64,000 bases of DNA from an uncultured Ruminococcus sp. (lineage in GTDB: Bacteria > Bacillota > Clostridia > Lachnospirales > Lachnospiraceae): NCBI GenBank assembly GCA_900541505.1, contig UQKK01000004.1:62001-126000 (forward strand), given 5' to 3'. Both the position numbers and the translations under genes were made by a program. The notes under the pieces are model-generated. The model saw nothing but the letters and a program-made list of their open reading frames with translations, was not told the origin of the DNA and ran no database searches. Positions 24,848 through 34,238 of this stretch are shown here, piece after piece (the first letter of the stretch is position 1; each line of letters opens with the position of its first letter).

Positions 24848-24897
24848 CTATTATAATGGAAAGTTGTTTTTTGTATAACTAACGTTGCGCACCACAA

Positions 24898-24942
24898 ATC
24901 AAAATTAGTCAAGTACGATTCGGCAAATCATACTTGACTAAT
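24898..24942 (-). terminator. Terminator of the polysaccharide operon
   Basis: Perfect 12-bp stem ATTAGTCAAGTA / TACTTGACTAAT (24904-24915 with 24931-24942), 15-nt loop, followed on the minus strand by a short TTTT run. It lies 70 bp after the LCP stop codon. Confidence 0.75.
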
Positions 24943-25012
24943 TTCTTGTTTGTTTCTTTGTAGTTGGTTCCCCTCAACTTCCTCAAAAACAAACACTCAT
25001 CCTTCTGCTTCC

Positions 25013-26455
25013 CTATTGACCGTATATCTCGCCAATCAGTCTCTTTGCCTCTTCTATAGTAGCTGCATCTGGCTCTATCACATATAAATCCTGTCCCGGC
25101 ATGGAGTAGGTCTGCGCATACATACTGTTTCCGCTGACCGTATAGGATGTAATGTTCCACTGCGCCATATCGGATAGCTGCATCTTCACCAGTGCCGCAA
25201 TCTGGTCTTTCGGCATGTTCGTCTCAAAACTTCCCGCCACTGCATCCATCACGGAACTGTAATTCGCCAGCAGTGAGGAGGAAGCGCATTTCTGGATGAC
25301 CGCCCGGATGACTTCCATCTGGTTCTTCGCCCTCTGGTAATCTCCGTCCTCAAAACTGTATCTCTCTCTGGCAAACGCAAGCGCCTCGATTCCTGTCAGC
25401 TGGTTATACCCCTGATGGTAGTCCTTGATTGGTTCTACAGTAAAATCATAGTCCGAGTAGACCTCGATTCCTCCCAAGGCATCGATAATCTCCATAAATC
25501 CGGTGAAATTGATGCGCAGATAGTAATCAATATTCACCCCATACAGTCTCTGCAGAGCGTCCATAGACGCATCCACTCCGTAAATACCCGCATGGGTCAG
25601 CTTATCCTTCGCCCCGCCGGTTACAGAATATTCCACATAGTAATCTCTCGGCGTGGACAAAAGCAGGACATTTTTTGTCTTCGTATTCACCACTGCCAGA
25701 ATATTTACATCACTTCTCGACCGTGCAGATACACCGCCATATGTGTCAATCCCACTCAAATACATGATAAAAGTCTCCGGAACATTTTCCGGTACCGCTG
25801 CGGTCTCTTCCTCTTTCACTTCATGTGCCACCGAAGTGAGTTCCCGCAAATCAGTACTCACCCACTCGTAGTCTTCCACATCCGCGATGATGCCCAAGTA
25901 GGCGCTGTTTAGAATGATAGCTCCCAGCTTGCCTTCCTTCAGCTCGTCCACCATAGCAAAGGGGTCCTCATACTCTTTCACCTTGAGTTCTGTCCCCAAA
26001 GTCTCCTCCAGGTTCGCTATAGTGACATCTGTATTCCCTCGATCAATGGTCGTGCTGATTCCGAACTGATAATCCGCCGCTCCATTTAAATCCTGCGCCG
26101 GGTCCTCATTCATCACATAAACCGCCACTACATCTGTCTGCTTGTCCGCTGTGGCAACATCTTTTATCGTCGTGTTGGTTTTATGGATATAATAGCACCC
26201 GAAGATACAGCCTACCGACAGCAGCACACACAGCACATCCGCCACGATTGACAGCGCAAACTTTTCCTGCATAATAACGAAAATCACACCAAAGATAGCA
26301 AACACCGCTGTCGCTATAATCATGTAGGTAGTGGGCAGCATACCTAAGTCTATACAGAAAGTCAGGAAAGCAAGCGCACATAAGGCGTAGAGGGCTATGA
26401 AAGAATAGCCGATGAGCTTGTGGAGTTTTCGTGTTTTAGTATGTTTTTTTGTCAT
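25013..26455 (-). CDS. LytR-CpsA-Psr (LCP) family cell-wall polymer ligase
   Basis: 480-aa membrane enzyme that transfers a lipid-linked polymer to peptidoglycan. Four hydrophobic segments at the N end (about residues 13-33, 36-55, 58-75 and 80-97), a periplasmic-binding-like accessory region (120-205), then the LCP domain (about 225-460) with SRSDVNILAVVNTKTKNVLLLSTPRDYYV (in pieces SRSDVNIL, LLSTPRDYYV), LRINFTGFMEIIDALGGI and FARERYSFEDGDYQRAKNQ. The Asp and Arg residues that bind the lipid phosphate are in these pieces. It is the last gene of the operon, so it likely ligates this cluster's glycan to the wall. RBS AAGAGG. Confidence 0.9.
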   Translation of the reverse strand: MTKKHTKTRKLHKLIGYSFIALYALCALAFLTFCIDLGMLPTTYMIIATAVFAIFGVIFVIMQEKFALSIVADVLCVLLSVGCIFGCYYIHKTNTTIKDVATADKQTDVVAVYVMNEDPAQDLNGAADYQFGISTTIDRGNTDVTIANLEETLGTELKVKEYEDPFAMVDELKEGKLGAIILNSAYLGIIADVEDYEWVSTDLRELTSVAHEVKEEETAAVPENVPETFIMYLSGIDTYGGVSARSRSDVNILAVVNTKTKNVLLLSTPRDYYVEYSVTGGAKDKLTHAGIYGVDASMDALQRLYGVNIDYYLRINFTGFMEIIDALGGIEVYSDYDFTVEPIKDYHQGYNQLTGIEALAFARERYSFEDGDYQRAKNQMEVIRAVIQKCASSSLLANYSSVMDAVAGSFETNMPKDQIAALVKMQLSDMAQWNITSYTVSGNSMYAQTYSMPGQDLYVIEPDAATIEEAKRLIGEIYGQ

Positions 26456-26485
26456 AATGTAAAACCTCTTTTTTATATATCATTC

Positions 26486-27786
26486 TCAAATTTCAATCTC
26501 ATCTATATTCTGACCAAAAGGAAGCACTTCATGAGTTCTGTCATCCCACAGATAATACTTTAAAAGTCTTGCTACATGTTCCTGAAAATGCTGCCTTTGC
26601 TTTGCTGTAAATCCGCAACAAAGAGCTTTTTTTATCTGTGGTTCAATTTTACTTTTTGAAAACGCTTCATAAGTACAGCCGGAATCTTTTAACTGGATAT
26701 ATCCCAGCATAACAACCGGCTTTCCTCGAAACAATGCTGTATATGCACTTTGGGAAAGAATCGTTACTACTACATCTGTATAATCAATTGCTTCATTGAT
26801 ATTAATGTTTTTCAAAATATGCTCTGTGCCTTCTTCTTTTTCCCCATCCTCTCCATGATAGGATGTGGTTTATATAGCAGATTCCATCCATTACGTATTG
26901 ACAGCAGTCTCAGATACTCCAACGCGTCATTTTGTCCCATATAGGTAACAACTGGTTTTCCCGTCTTCCGCTTTAAAAATTGGCACAACTCACCATTTCT
27001 TTCAGGTTGTATGTTTCTATTTAATTCCGTTCTAAATATATACTGAATTGTTTTATCAGCTTCTGCCTTATCTTGCCGTTTGATTGGAAGATGATGAAAG
27101 AAAAAGGGATGTCGCGCAGGCATGCTTTCTCCCTGCTGCCCGCCTTTTTCGATGACAAAAGTCCCTGGGACACAACCAAATTCCATATACTTCAGTTCTA
27201 TCTTTCTCTGTCTGCACAAACACTGAAGCACCATGTGGAACGCATAAAATTCGTTCCATAATATTACTTTGTCCGGTTTCAGCTTTTTAAGAAGGAGCTT
27301 CAAATAAATTTCAGCATAATATATGAGTGCTTCTGCATATCCATCCCCAATATTCTTATGCCGCATATTGAGATTAGCAACTGCTCTTTTCAGATATTCC
27401 CTTTTGTTAATATATTCTGTCATTTCTTCTGTCACAGGGATATCCATATATGGCACCAGTATTTCTTTTGCCAGCAAATGTGGAGTACAAATAGATTCAA
27501 ATACAATCTTGTCCTTTGTCTTTCGTCTATATTCTGCAGTCACTTCTGAAAGGAGGACAAATTGGTACTCATCCGACTTTACTTCTGCTATACGATTTAG
27601 GAATGCAATTGTTCCTTTATCAAAAACAACCATAGCACCAGATATCAAAATGACCTTCTTTTTCTGTCTGATAAATTGAAGACTTTCAATATCCTCTATT
27701 CCCTTTTTCAGATTGTCAAAAAATACTTTGTACGAGTCGTATGCAAGATATTCCTTGCGTTCTTCTGCTGTGGGAATATATTCCAT
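26486..27786 (-). pseudogene. Capsule-synthesis-type glycosyltransferase, frameshifted
   Basis: Two adjacent frames (27786-26812 and about 26815-26486) join to one protein of about 433 aa. The first ends GWNLLYKPHPIMERMGKKK; the second continues EEGTEHILKN-INEAIDYTDVVV and SQSAYTALFRGKPVVMLGY, the nucleotide-sugar side of KpsS/KpsC-like Capsule_synth (PF05159) enzymes. The break is in the run GGGG-AAAAA-GAAGAAG near 26840-26856; one extra A would restore the frame. Start ATG has AAGGAAGGA. Either the gene is inactive in this isolate, phase-variable, or the base is a sequencing error. Confidence 0.65.
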
Positions 27787-27799
27787 ATCGTTCCTTCCT

Positions 27800-28963
27800 T
27801 TACAACTTTTCTTTCAGATGCTTGCACAATTTAAGCGCACTTTCTAGTGTCTGATCCATATTATAGTATTTGTAATCTGCAAGTCTCCCACAAAGATATA
27901 GGTTCTCTACTTTTTCTGCCTCTGTTCTATATTTTTCATATAAGCACTGGTTTTCATTCGTTGGAATCGGATAATATGGTTCCAAATTTCTCCCTTTTTG
28001 ATAAGGTATCGAATATTCTACTGCTATTGTTGTCACCCCCGGAACATCCTGTACCGGAAGTTTCTTATACTCTGTAATCCTTGTATATCCTTCCGCCTGT
28101 GGATAGGCAACCACAGGTGCCGACTGGTAGCTGTCCATCCCCAATGTCTTCCAGTCAAATTTAAGAGAACGATATGGCAACTTGCCGTATTTACCGCCCA
28201 ATAATTCATCGATAGCTCCCGTATATATAAGCGGCTTATCCCATTTTTCGCCTTTATAGAACAAGCCTCTTTTCTCTGTATCGAGAGATATAAAATCCAA
28301 TGCTTCGGTTTCTAATTTTACTTCTATATTTTTATGTGCCAGAAGTTTATTAAAAAAGTCTGTATAACTGGTTTCCGGCATAAACTGGTATTTATCATGG
28401 AAATAACCTACCCGGTAGGAAAATTCTACAGGAACTCGTTTTAATACGCTGACATCAATGGCATCTGGTGAAATCCCCCACTGTTTCGCTGTATAAAGCT
28501 TATAGTCATTGTCAAATAAAAACTGTGCATAATTTCTCACTGTACAATTTTTACTTTCCAGCATCTCCACCACTGTTGCCTGTGGTCTTTCCCCGTATTC
28601 CCGATAAATTTCTTCCTTTATTTTCCTTGCTTCGTCCGGACTGAAAAAATCATCGATAGTTTGAAAATTAAACGGCGTAGGTGTAAATTTCCCATTTATC
28701 TCTGCCCCACATGTAAGATGATATTCACCCCATCCGGCAAACCGCTGCATATATTCAAATAGATATTTCTCGTTTGTATGAAATGTATGTGGACCATATA
28801 AATGAACTAAAATCCCTGCCTCATCCCTAAAATCATACATATTTCCACCGATATGATTTCTTCGCTCAAAAACAACGACCTTTTTATCCATCTCTTCGGC
28901 AAGGAATCTGGCGATAACTGCTCCGGATAAACCGCATCCTACAACCAGCACATCTGCCTGCAT
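27800..28963 (-). CDS. glf: UDP-galactopyranose mutase
   Basis: Flavoenzyme that converts UDP-galactopyranose to UDP-galactofuranose. 387 aa. The FAD-binding motif is VVGCGLSGAVIARFLAE (near residues 6-22) with FERRNHIGGNMYDF; YGPHTFHTN, NNDYKLY-type and late EYKKLPVQDVPGVTTIAVEYS (in pieces YKKLPVQ, TIAVEYS) and GRLADYKYYNMDQ are family marks, including the active-site Arg and Tyr residues. I choose the ATG at 28963 with GGAGG 8 nt upstream, 1 nt after the stop of the epimerase gene. It indicates galactofuranose in the polymer; galE and the galU-like gene at 57-59 kb can supply UDP-galactose. Confidence 0.95.
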   Translation of the reverse strand: MQADVLVVGCGLSGAVIARFLAEEMDKKVVVFERRNHIGGNMYDFRDEAGILVHLYGPHTFHTNEKYLFEYMQRFAGWGEYHLTCGAEINGKFTPTPFNFQTIDDFFSPDEARKIKEEIYREYGERPQATVVEMLESKNCTVRNYAQFLFDNDYKLYTAKQWGISPDAIDVSVLKRVPVEFSYRVGYFHDKYQFMPETSYTDFFNKLLAHKNIEVKLETEALDFISLDTEKRGLFYKGEKWDKPLIYTGAIDELLGGKYGKLPYRSLKFDWKTLGMDSYQSAPVVAYPQAEGYTRITEYKKLPVQDVPGVTTIAVEYSIPYQKGRNLEPYYPIPTNENQCLYEKYRTEAEKVENLYLCGRLADYKYYNMDQTLESALKLCKHLKEKL

Positions 28964-28964
28964 G

Positions 28965-29540
28965 CTAAAAACCTCCGTATGTTTCTTCAAATTCTTTGAA
29001 CGTCTGCAAATTTTTATCCTTATCTGCTATGATAAGTTTCTCTTTGCCTCCAATCTTTTCAAGCGGCCACTCAACACTGATATCTTTATCGTTCCACATA
29101 ATCCCGTCATCGTATTCATCGTAAAATTTCTCGGCACATTTATAACTTACGATGGACGGTTCCAATACAAGATATCCGTGAGCACATCCAGCAGGCACAA
29201 GGATTTCGTTGTGCCTTTCGCCTATCAAATCAAATCCCAGCCACATCTTATAGGTAGGACTGTCTTTTCTTAAATCCACTACAACGTCGTAAACATGTCC
29301 CGTAATACAACGTACAAGCTTTGGCTGTTGTTTTACTCTTTGAAAGTGTAATGCCCGTATCACACCTTTATGAGATGTAGTATAAAACACTTCCATCAAA
29401 TCATGTCTAATCCCATTTGCTTCAAATATCTCTTTCGAATAATCTTTTGTAAAACATCCTCTGATATCATCAGCATTAAACGGTGTTACCTCAATCAGTC
29501 CTTTTATCTTTGTCTCCTTAAATGCGAACGGCTGTATCAT
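28965..29540 (-). CDS. dTDP-4-dehydrorhamnose 3,5-epimerase-like (RmlC family), probably acting on a CDP-sugar
   Basis: 191-aa cupin epimerase. RmlC marks: RGCFTKDYSKEIF (27-39), VIRALHFQ with the catalytic His (near 60-67), GHVYDVVVDLRKDSPTY (82-98), PAGCAHGYLVLE (117-128). No rmlA, rmlB or rmlD is in the cluster, but a CDP-glucose synthetase and 4,6-dehydratase are, so the natural substrate is more likely CDP-4-keto-6-deoxyglucose. It overlaps the SDR gene by 4 nt. Confidence 0.85.
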   Translation of the reverse strand: MIQPFAFKETKIKGLIEVTPFNADDIRGCFTKDYSKEIFEANGIRHDLMEVFYTTSHKGVIRALHFQRVKQQPKLVRCITGHVYDVVVDLRKDSPTYKMWLGFDLIGERHNEILVPAGCAHGYLVLEPSIVSYKCAEKFYDEYDDGIMWNDKDISVEWPLEKIGGKEKLIIADKDKNLQTFKEFEETYGGF

Positions 29541-30460
29541 ACTTCATCCTCCATCTCCATCCACCAGTCTCTGGTTCTGCGGCATCCTTCTGAAAAACTG
29601 ATTTCTGCTTTAAAGCCTGTATCCTCCTCTGTCTTAGAACAGCTAAAGTCTTCCAGGGAAAGATTCACACCTGTAAACGGAATATCTCCAAACACAAAAT
29701 CTAAATCAGGTGCAATAGCTTCTTTCATTTCCAACAAAAATTCTTTTAAAGGTTTTGCCTGAGAAGAGCCAATCAGATACTCACAAAACGGTTTTCCCTT
29801 TTCTCCTATCAGACGAAAGGCGCGCGCCACATCATCGATATAAACAAAATCATAATTCTGGGTTCCCGCCGTAAACTGTGGACTCTCTCCCCGGATACAT
29901 TTCTGAATTGTCGTATTGACCATGCGGGGACTTTTCTCTCCCACTCCATAAGCATTTGTAATCATAGCCCAGACAAGCTCAATACCTATATCCGCTGCCA
30001 CTGACTTACACATTGTATGTGCCACTAGCTTTCCGCTTCCGTAGATATACCCTAAGCCTGGCTTATTTCCTGCATTAAATACTGCTTTAATCGTCTCTGT
30101 CTCCATAATGCTGCCTGCATTTACAAACCTGGAGCATCCTATTTTTTTAGCTGCTTTCAAACACTCTACAGTCCACTGTGCATTTTTTAGCTGCAGCTCT
30201 GTATCCGCACGAGCTGATCCCGCAGAGCCAACCCATGCAAAATGATAAAAGGTGTCAATATCTCTGTCTGATATTATGTCTTCTATTTCTCCTGAATTTT
30301 CTAACTGAAACGGATAAAAGGTAACCTTTGAACTTTTAGGAAGATTTTCGGTATGACCTTCCATATCCAATGCGATTACTTCAATTCCCTGCTCTACAAG
30401 TTCCTTTACCAGAGCACTTCCTACAAATCCATTTGCACCTGTAACGATGACTTTTTTCAC
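29537..30460 (-). CDS. NAD-dependent sugar reductase/epimerase (extended SDR)
   Basis: 307-aa extended short-chain dehydrogenase. Nucleotide-binding VTGANGFVGSAL (residues 5-16), catalytic Tyr-x3-Lys in YIYGSGKLVAH, and YDFVYIDDVARAF near residue 205. It lies between the CDP-glucose 4,6-dehydratase and the 3,5-epimerase, so it most likely reduces C4 of the epimerised CDP-4-keto-6-deoxyhexose. There is no 3-dehydratase (rfbH/ddhC), so a 3-deoxy sugar is not expected. Exact stereochemistry of the product cannot be read. Confidence 0.8.
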   Translation of the reverse strand: MKKVIVTGANGFVGSALVKELVEQGIEVIALDMEGHTENLPKSSKVTFYPFQLENSGEIEDIISDRDIDTFYHFAWVGSAGSARADTELQLKNAQWTVECLKAAKKIGCSRFVNAGSIMETETIKAVFNAGNKPGLGYIYGSGKLVAHTMCKSVAADIGIELVWAMITNAYGVGEKSPRMVNTTIQKCIRGESPQFTAGTQNYDFVYIDDVARAFRLIGEKGKPFCEYLIGSSQAKPLKEFLLEMKEAIAPDLDFVFGDIPFTGVNLSLEDFSCSKTEEDTGFKAEISFSEGCRRTRDWWMEMEDEV

Positions 30461-30471
30461 GTTTTTCTCCT

Positions 30472-31527
30472 TTACCTTTGTAAATATTCCCTAATTTGCC
30501 GCTCCATCTCCGCAGCTATATCTCCATCTGCAAGATAAACCTTACTCCATGTCACACTGTTCTTTACAGCGTCTTCTATATGCCATTTCGGTTTCCAGCC
30601 CATCTTACGTTTTATCCTGGAACAATCCAGTTTCAGAAATCCTGCTTCATGGGGGGCATCCTTCTCCGAGACGTCTTTCCATGACGCTCCATCTCCCCAA
30701 CAACTGCAGAATAACTCTGTTAATTCTCCCGTAGTGACACAATCACAGTCATCCGGTCCCACATTATAATGTCCCGCATAGGTTTCTCTGTCATTGTACT
30801 GCAACTCTGCCAGCTTTAGATAAGCGCAGACCGGCTCAAGCACATGTTGATAAGGACGTGTGGAAAATGGATTTCTCACAATAATTTCTTTTCCCTCTTC
30901 CATAGCCCGTACACAGTCAGGGATGATTCTGTCTTTTGCGAAATCCCCGCCTCCAATTACATTTCCTGCCCGGCAGGTAGAAATCGCAATCTTTCTACCA
31001 CTGAAGAACGATCGCATATAAGATGCCGTTACAAGTTCAGAACAAGATTTCGAATTAGAATAAGGATCGTACCCGTCAAGAACATCATTTTCCCTATATC
31101 CCCACTCCCATTCATTATTCTTATATACCTTGTCAGTTGTCACATTCACCATTGATTTTACAGAAGGAGTTTTTCTCACCGCTTCCATGATATTAACAGT
31201 TCCCATCACATTCGTTTCATAGGTATATACCGGATTAGCATAACTCTCCCTGACAAGCGGCTGCGCTGCCATGTGTATCACGATTTCCGGCTGTACTTTA
31301 TCAAAGACTTCTAACAGCTTATCCAAATCTCTGATATCAGCGATGATGGAATCCATCTGCCTATCCAGTCCGAGACAGTTGAATAAACTCGGTTCTGTCG
31401 GAGGTTCTAGGGCATATCCTGTAACAAGAGCTCCTTCTTTTAATAAGACCTTACACATCCAGCTCCCTTTAAATCCGGTATGTCCTGTGACAAGGACCTT
31501 TTTCCCTTTATAAAAATGTAAATCCAT
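30472..31527 (-). CDS. rfbG: CDP-glucose 4,6-dehydratase
   Basis: 351-aa extended SDR that makes CDP-4-keto-6-deoxyglucose from CDP-glucose. Nucleotide-binding VTGHTGFKGSWM (residues 13-24), VNVTTDKVYKNNEWEWGYRE (in pieces VTTDKVYKN, WEWGYRE), catalytic YDPYSNSKSCSE (Tyr-x3-Lys), and RPYQHVLEP. Its ATG overlaps the rfbF stop codon by 1 nt (TAATG). Paired with rfbF as in O-antigen loci. Confidence 0.94.
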   Translation of the reverse strand: MDLHFYKGKKVLVTGHTGFKGSWMCKVLLKEGALVTGYALEPPTEPSLFNCLGLDRQMDSIIADIRDLDKLLEVFDKVQPEIVIHMAAQPLVRESYANPVYTYETNVMGTVNIMEAVRKTPSVKSMVNVTTDKVYKNNEWEWGYRENDVLDGYDPYSNSKSCSELVTASYMRSFFSGRKIAISTCRAGNVIGGGDFAKDRIIPDCVRAMEEGKEIIVRNPFSTRPYQHVLEPVCAYLKLAELQYNDRETYAGHYNVGPDDCDCVTTGELTELFCSCWGDGASWKDVSEKDAPHEAGFLKLDCSRIKRKMGWKPKWHIEDAVKNSVTWSKVYLADGDIAAEMERQIREYLQR

Positions 31528-32306
31528 TATTTATCCCACACTTTCCATGGTGCTTCATTTTTTTCCAGCAGTTCTTCCAAAAACATCTTGTCCCTCATCG
31601 TATCCATACACTGCCAGAATCCATCATATTTAAACGCCTGTAACTCTCCCTCACTGGAAAGACGTTCCAATGGCTCTCTCTCAAAAGTAGTCTTGTCCCC
31701 TTCTATATAATCAAATACCTTTGGTTCCAAAACCATGTAACCACCGTTAATCCATCCTCCGTCCTTTTTACGCTTTTCCGCAAAACGGTTAATTACATTG
31801 TCCGCTCCAATATCTAAAGTACCAAACCGTCCTCCTGGCTGGATTGCTGTCATTGTTGCCAGTTTTCCGCCCTTTTTATGAAATTCTAACAGTTCACTGA
31901 TATTGACATCACTTACACCGTCCCCATATGTGAGCATAAACGTTTCGTCTCCAACATAGTCACGAATCCTCTTAATTCGTCCACCTGTCATTGTATTTAA
32001 ACCAGTATCTACAATCGTAACTTTCCACGGTTCTGCCACATTGTAATGTACCTGTTTTTGATTTTGATTCGAAAAATCAAACGTAATATCTGATTTTTGC
32101 AGGTAATAATTAGCAAAAAACTCTTTAATCGCTTCCTGTTTATACCCTGCACAGATAATAAATTCATTAAAACCATAATAAGAATATTCTTTCATGATAT
32201 GCCAAAGGATTGGACGTCCGCCAATCTCAATCATCGGTTTGGGCTTTAAATGTGATTCCTCGCTTATACGTGTTCCAAATCCACCTGCTAAGATTACTAC
32301 TTTCAT
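31527..32306 (-). CDS. rfbF: Glucose-1-phosphate cytidylyltransferase
   Basis: 259-aa nucleotidyltransferase that activates glucose-1-phosphate with CTP. Signature VVILAGGFGTRISEESHLKPKP (in pieces LAGGFGTRISEE, LKPKPMIEIGGRPILWH), then EFIICAGYKQEAIKEFF and TYGDGVSDVNI. Two adjacent ATGs exist; the second (32306) has GAGGG at better distance. It is the first committed step of the CDP-sugar branch and is translationally coupled to rfbG. Confidence 0.94.
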   Translation of the reverse strand: MKVVILAGGFGTRISEESHLKPKPMIEIGGRPILWHIMKEYSYYGFNEFIICAGYKQEAIKEFFANYYLQKSDITFDFSNQNQKQVHYNVAEPWKVTIVDTGLNTMTGGRIKRIRDYVGDETFMLTYGDGVSDVNISELLEFHKKGGKLATMTAIQPGGRFGTLDIGADNVINRFAEKRKKDGGWINGGYMVLEPKVFDYIEGDKTTFEREPLERLSSEGELQAFKYDGFWQCMDTMRDKMFLEELLEKNEAPWKVWDK

Positions 32307-32342
32307 CATTGTCCCTCTTTTCCCCTTACACTTGTTTAATCA

Positions 32343-34220
32343 TTACTTTACTTCTGCAATTAAGACAGTTTCTATAACAATTGCATTATTAACTGGTTTA
32401 TATATGCTAAATTTATATCCTAACCCTAAACTTTCAATCATCGGTTTAATATCGAAAAAGTCAGAAGCTGTGTGGTATATGCTTATTAATAATACCGGTT
32501 TAAAACGCCTAATTGTTTCTATTGCTCCATCTAAAACCATCTGTTCTGCTCCTTCAACGTCTATTTTTATAAGACTAACTTGCAGATTATTTGCAGCCAC
32601 ATATTCATCCAATGAAATTACTTGTACATCTATTTTCTCTGGATATACATATCCTGAACGTTCCACCAATGTATTACACGAACTACGCTCCCCTAAGCTT
32701 AAGGGAAGTTGACATCGTTCTTTCCCCAACGCTAAATTTTCTACCACAATATTATTAAGTTTATTTAAATTTATCGTCTTTTTAATTAAATCATAATTAT
32801 ACGGAGATGCTTCAAAAACATACACATTATGTTCTGTCATAGGTGAAAATAATAAAGCCGTATCACCAACATATCCCCCTACATCAATAATGTCCCCACA
32901 TGCAATTTTTTCCAAGGCATTCACTTCTTCTAATCCATATTTGCTCCAAAATACCGATGAATCAAACTGATTTACAGGAAGTAATAGTCCATTATAGCAA
33001 TATAACGAATCTGATATACACAAAATTTGATCACTAAACTCTGATTTCATTTTCAAAAATTCTTCTTGCTCTTCCTGGGTAAAAAAATCAATTCCTTTTG
33101 TATTTCCATCAATTATCTTTTTCATTCGAACCAAAATACGTATCACATTTGTTATACTCTTTTCATTTAATCCACTTATTAGCGCAAGGAATTTTTTTTC
33201 AAATACATCACTGTTCTCCATAATTTCTCGAAACGATTGAGATAATGCTTCTCTCTCTGTCAAATTCACATATATTTGTTTAGGTTTTATATTTCTCCGC
33301 ACACGAAATTCCCTCATCACTTCAGTATGCAAATTTGATATTTTTTGATTATCTTCTTTTTTATAATCTTCTAACTTCCTACTTATTGAATTTAATTGTG
33401 CCTCCTCTATTTTCCTGTCTCTAATTATATGTCCAAAAATCTCCTCTTGATCTTTTTCAACTTGTTCTAAAATATAATGAGACCTTTTATGCAAAGCCTC
33501 ACTTTTTTCGTCCATTTTTTTTTGCATGTCAGAGACATATTCAAAGAATTTACTTTTATCCTTTTCATTTTGCTCCATTCTTTTCTTCTCTATCTGTTGC
33601 CAGAATCCTATCTGTTTCTCTTCTTTTGCTTTAATCTCGACAATGAGTTTTCGAATTTCTTCCCCTTGTTGTTCAATTTCTGTTTGCATCTCCATCTTCA
33701 TTTGTTGCCAAACTTCTTCTTGCTTTCGATTTTTTCCCATTACTTCAATTATAATTTTCTGTAAACCATCTTTCCATTTCTCATTTTGTTCGATTATCAT
33801 CTCCTTTAACTCATTATAAAAAATTTCTGTTCTTTTTTTCTCCTCTGCAACTTCGGTCAAGCAAAAACATTTTACCTGCTCTATTTTAGACAAAAATAGC
33901 TGGAAATCATGCGCTTGTAAATTTAACTGCCCCAATATTTCTTCTTGTTGCCGAGACAAACATTCCAATTTCATACTTTGATTTTTTTGTAAGCAAATAA
34001 TTTCTTGTCTCTGTAACTTAATTTTTTCATTCAAGCATTTATATGTTTCCAAAAACTGAGTTTCAAGATTATTCATTTGGCTTTGATTTTTCTCGAAAAA
34101 ATAAAGAAAAGCCTTTTCTTGTGAGGAAATTTGCGCTGACAGCAATTTTATATGTTCATTTAATACTTTTGATGAAGTCGGAAGCCATTCTTTCAATCTT
34201 TCTATAAATCGTTTTAACAA
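32343..34220 (-). CDS. FkbM family methyltransferase with long N-terminal coiled coil
   Basis: 625 aa. Residues about 15-320 are Gln/Glu/Lys-rich helix with heptad character, interrupted only by short turns (EQNEKWKDGLQ, QQGEEIRKLIVEIKAKEEKQ given in part); such coiled coils set chain length or membrane tethering in other surface-glycan systems. The C-terminal FkbM methyltransferase domain (about 435-600) has the SAM-binding IIDVGGYVGDTALLF and VYVFEASPYNYDLIK, then IKIDVEGAEQMVL. TTG start behind GGGAGG (6 nt). Likely O-methylates the glycan, possibly capping it. Very AT-rich coding, unlike the operon head. Confidence 0.82.
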   Translation of the reverse strand: MLKRFIERLKEWLPTSSKVLNEHIKLLSAQISSQEKAFLYFFEKNQSQMNNLETQFLETYKCLNEKIKLQRQEIICLQKNQSMKLECLSRQQEEILGQLNLQAHDFQLFLSKIEQVKCFCLTEVAEEKKRTEIFYNELKEMIIEQNEKWKDGLQKIIIEVMGKNRKQEEVWQQMKMEMQTEIEQQGEEIRKLIVEIKAKEEKQIGFWQQIEKKRMEQNEKDKSKFFEYVSDMQKKMDEKSEALHKRSHYILEQVEKDQEEIFGHIIRDRKIEEAQLNSISRKLEDYKKEDNQKISNLHTEVMREFRVRRNIKPKQIYVNLTEREALSQSFREIMENSDVFEKKFLALISGLNEKSITNVIRILVRMKKIIDGNTKGIDFFTQEEQEEFLKMKSEFSDQILCISDSLYCYNGLLLPVNQFDSSVFWSKYGLEEVNALEKIACGDIIDVGGYVGDTALLFSPMTEHNVYVFEASPYNYDLIKKTINLNKLNNIVVENLALGKERCQLPLSLGERSSCNTLVERSGYVYPEKIDVQVISLDEYVAANNLQVSLIKIDVEGAEQMVLDGAIETIRRFKPVLLISIYHTASDFFDIKPMIESLGLGYKFSIYKPVNNAIVIETVLIAEVK

Positions 34221-34238
34221 ATTCTACCTCCCACTGAT

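Noticed and set aside
26812..26860. Programmed -1 ribosomal frameshift in the glycosyltransferase
   Set aside because: The run GGGG-AAAAA-G does not present a standard X-XXY-YYZ slippery site in the zero frame and no following stimulator is evident; a lost A is simpler.
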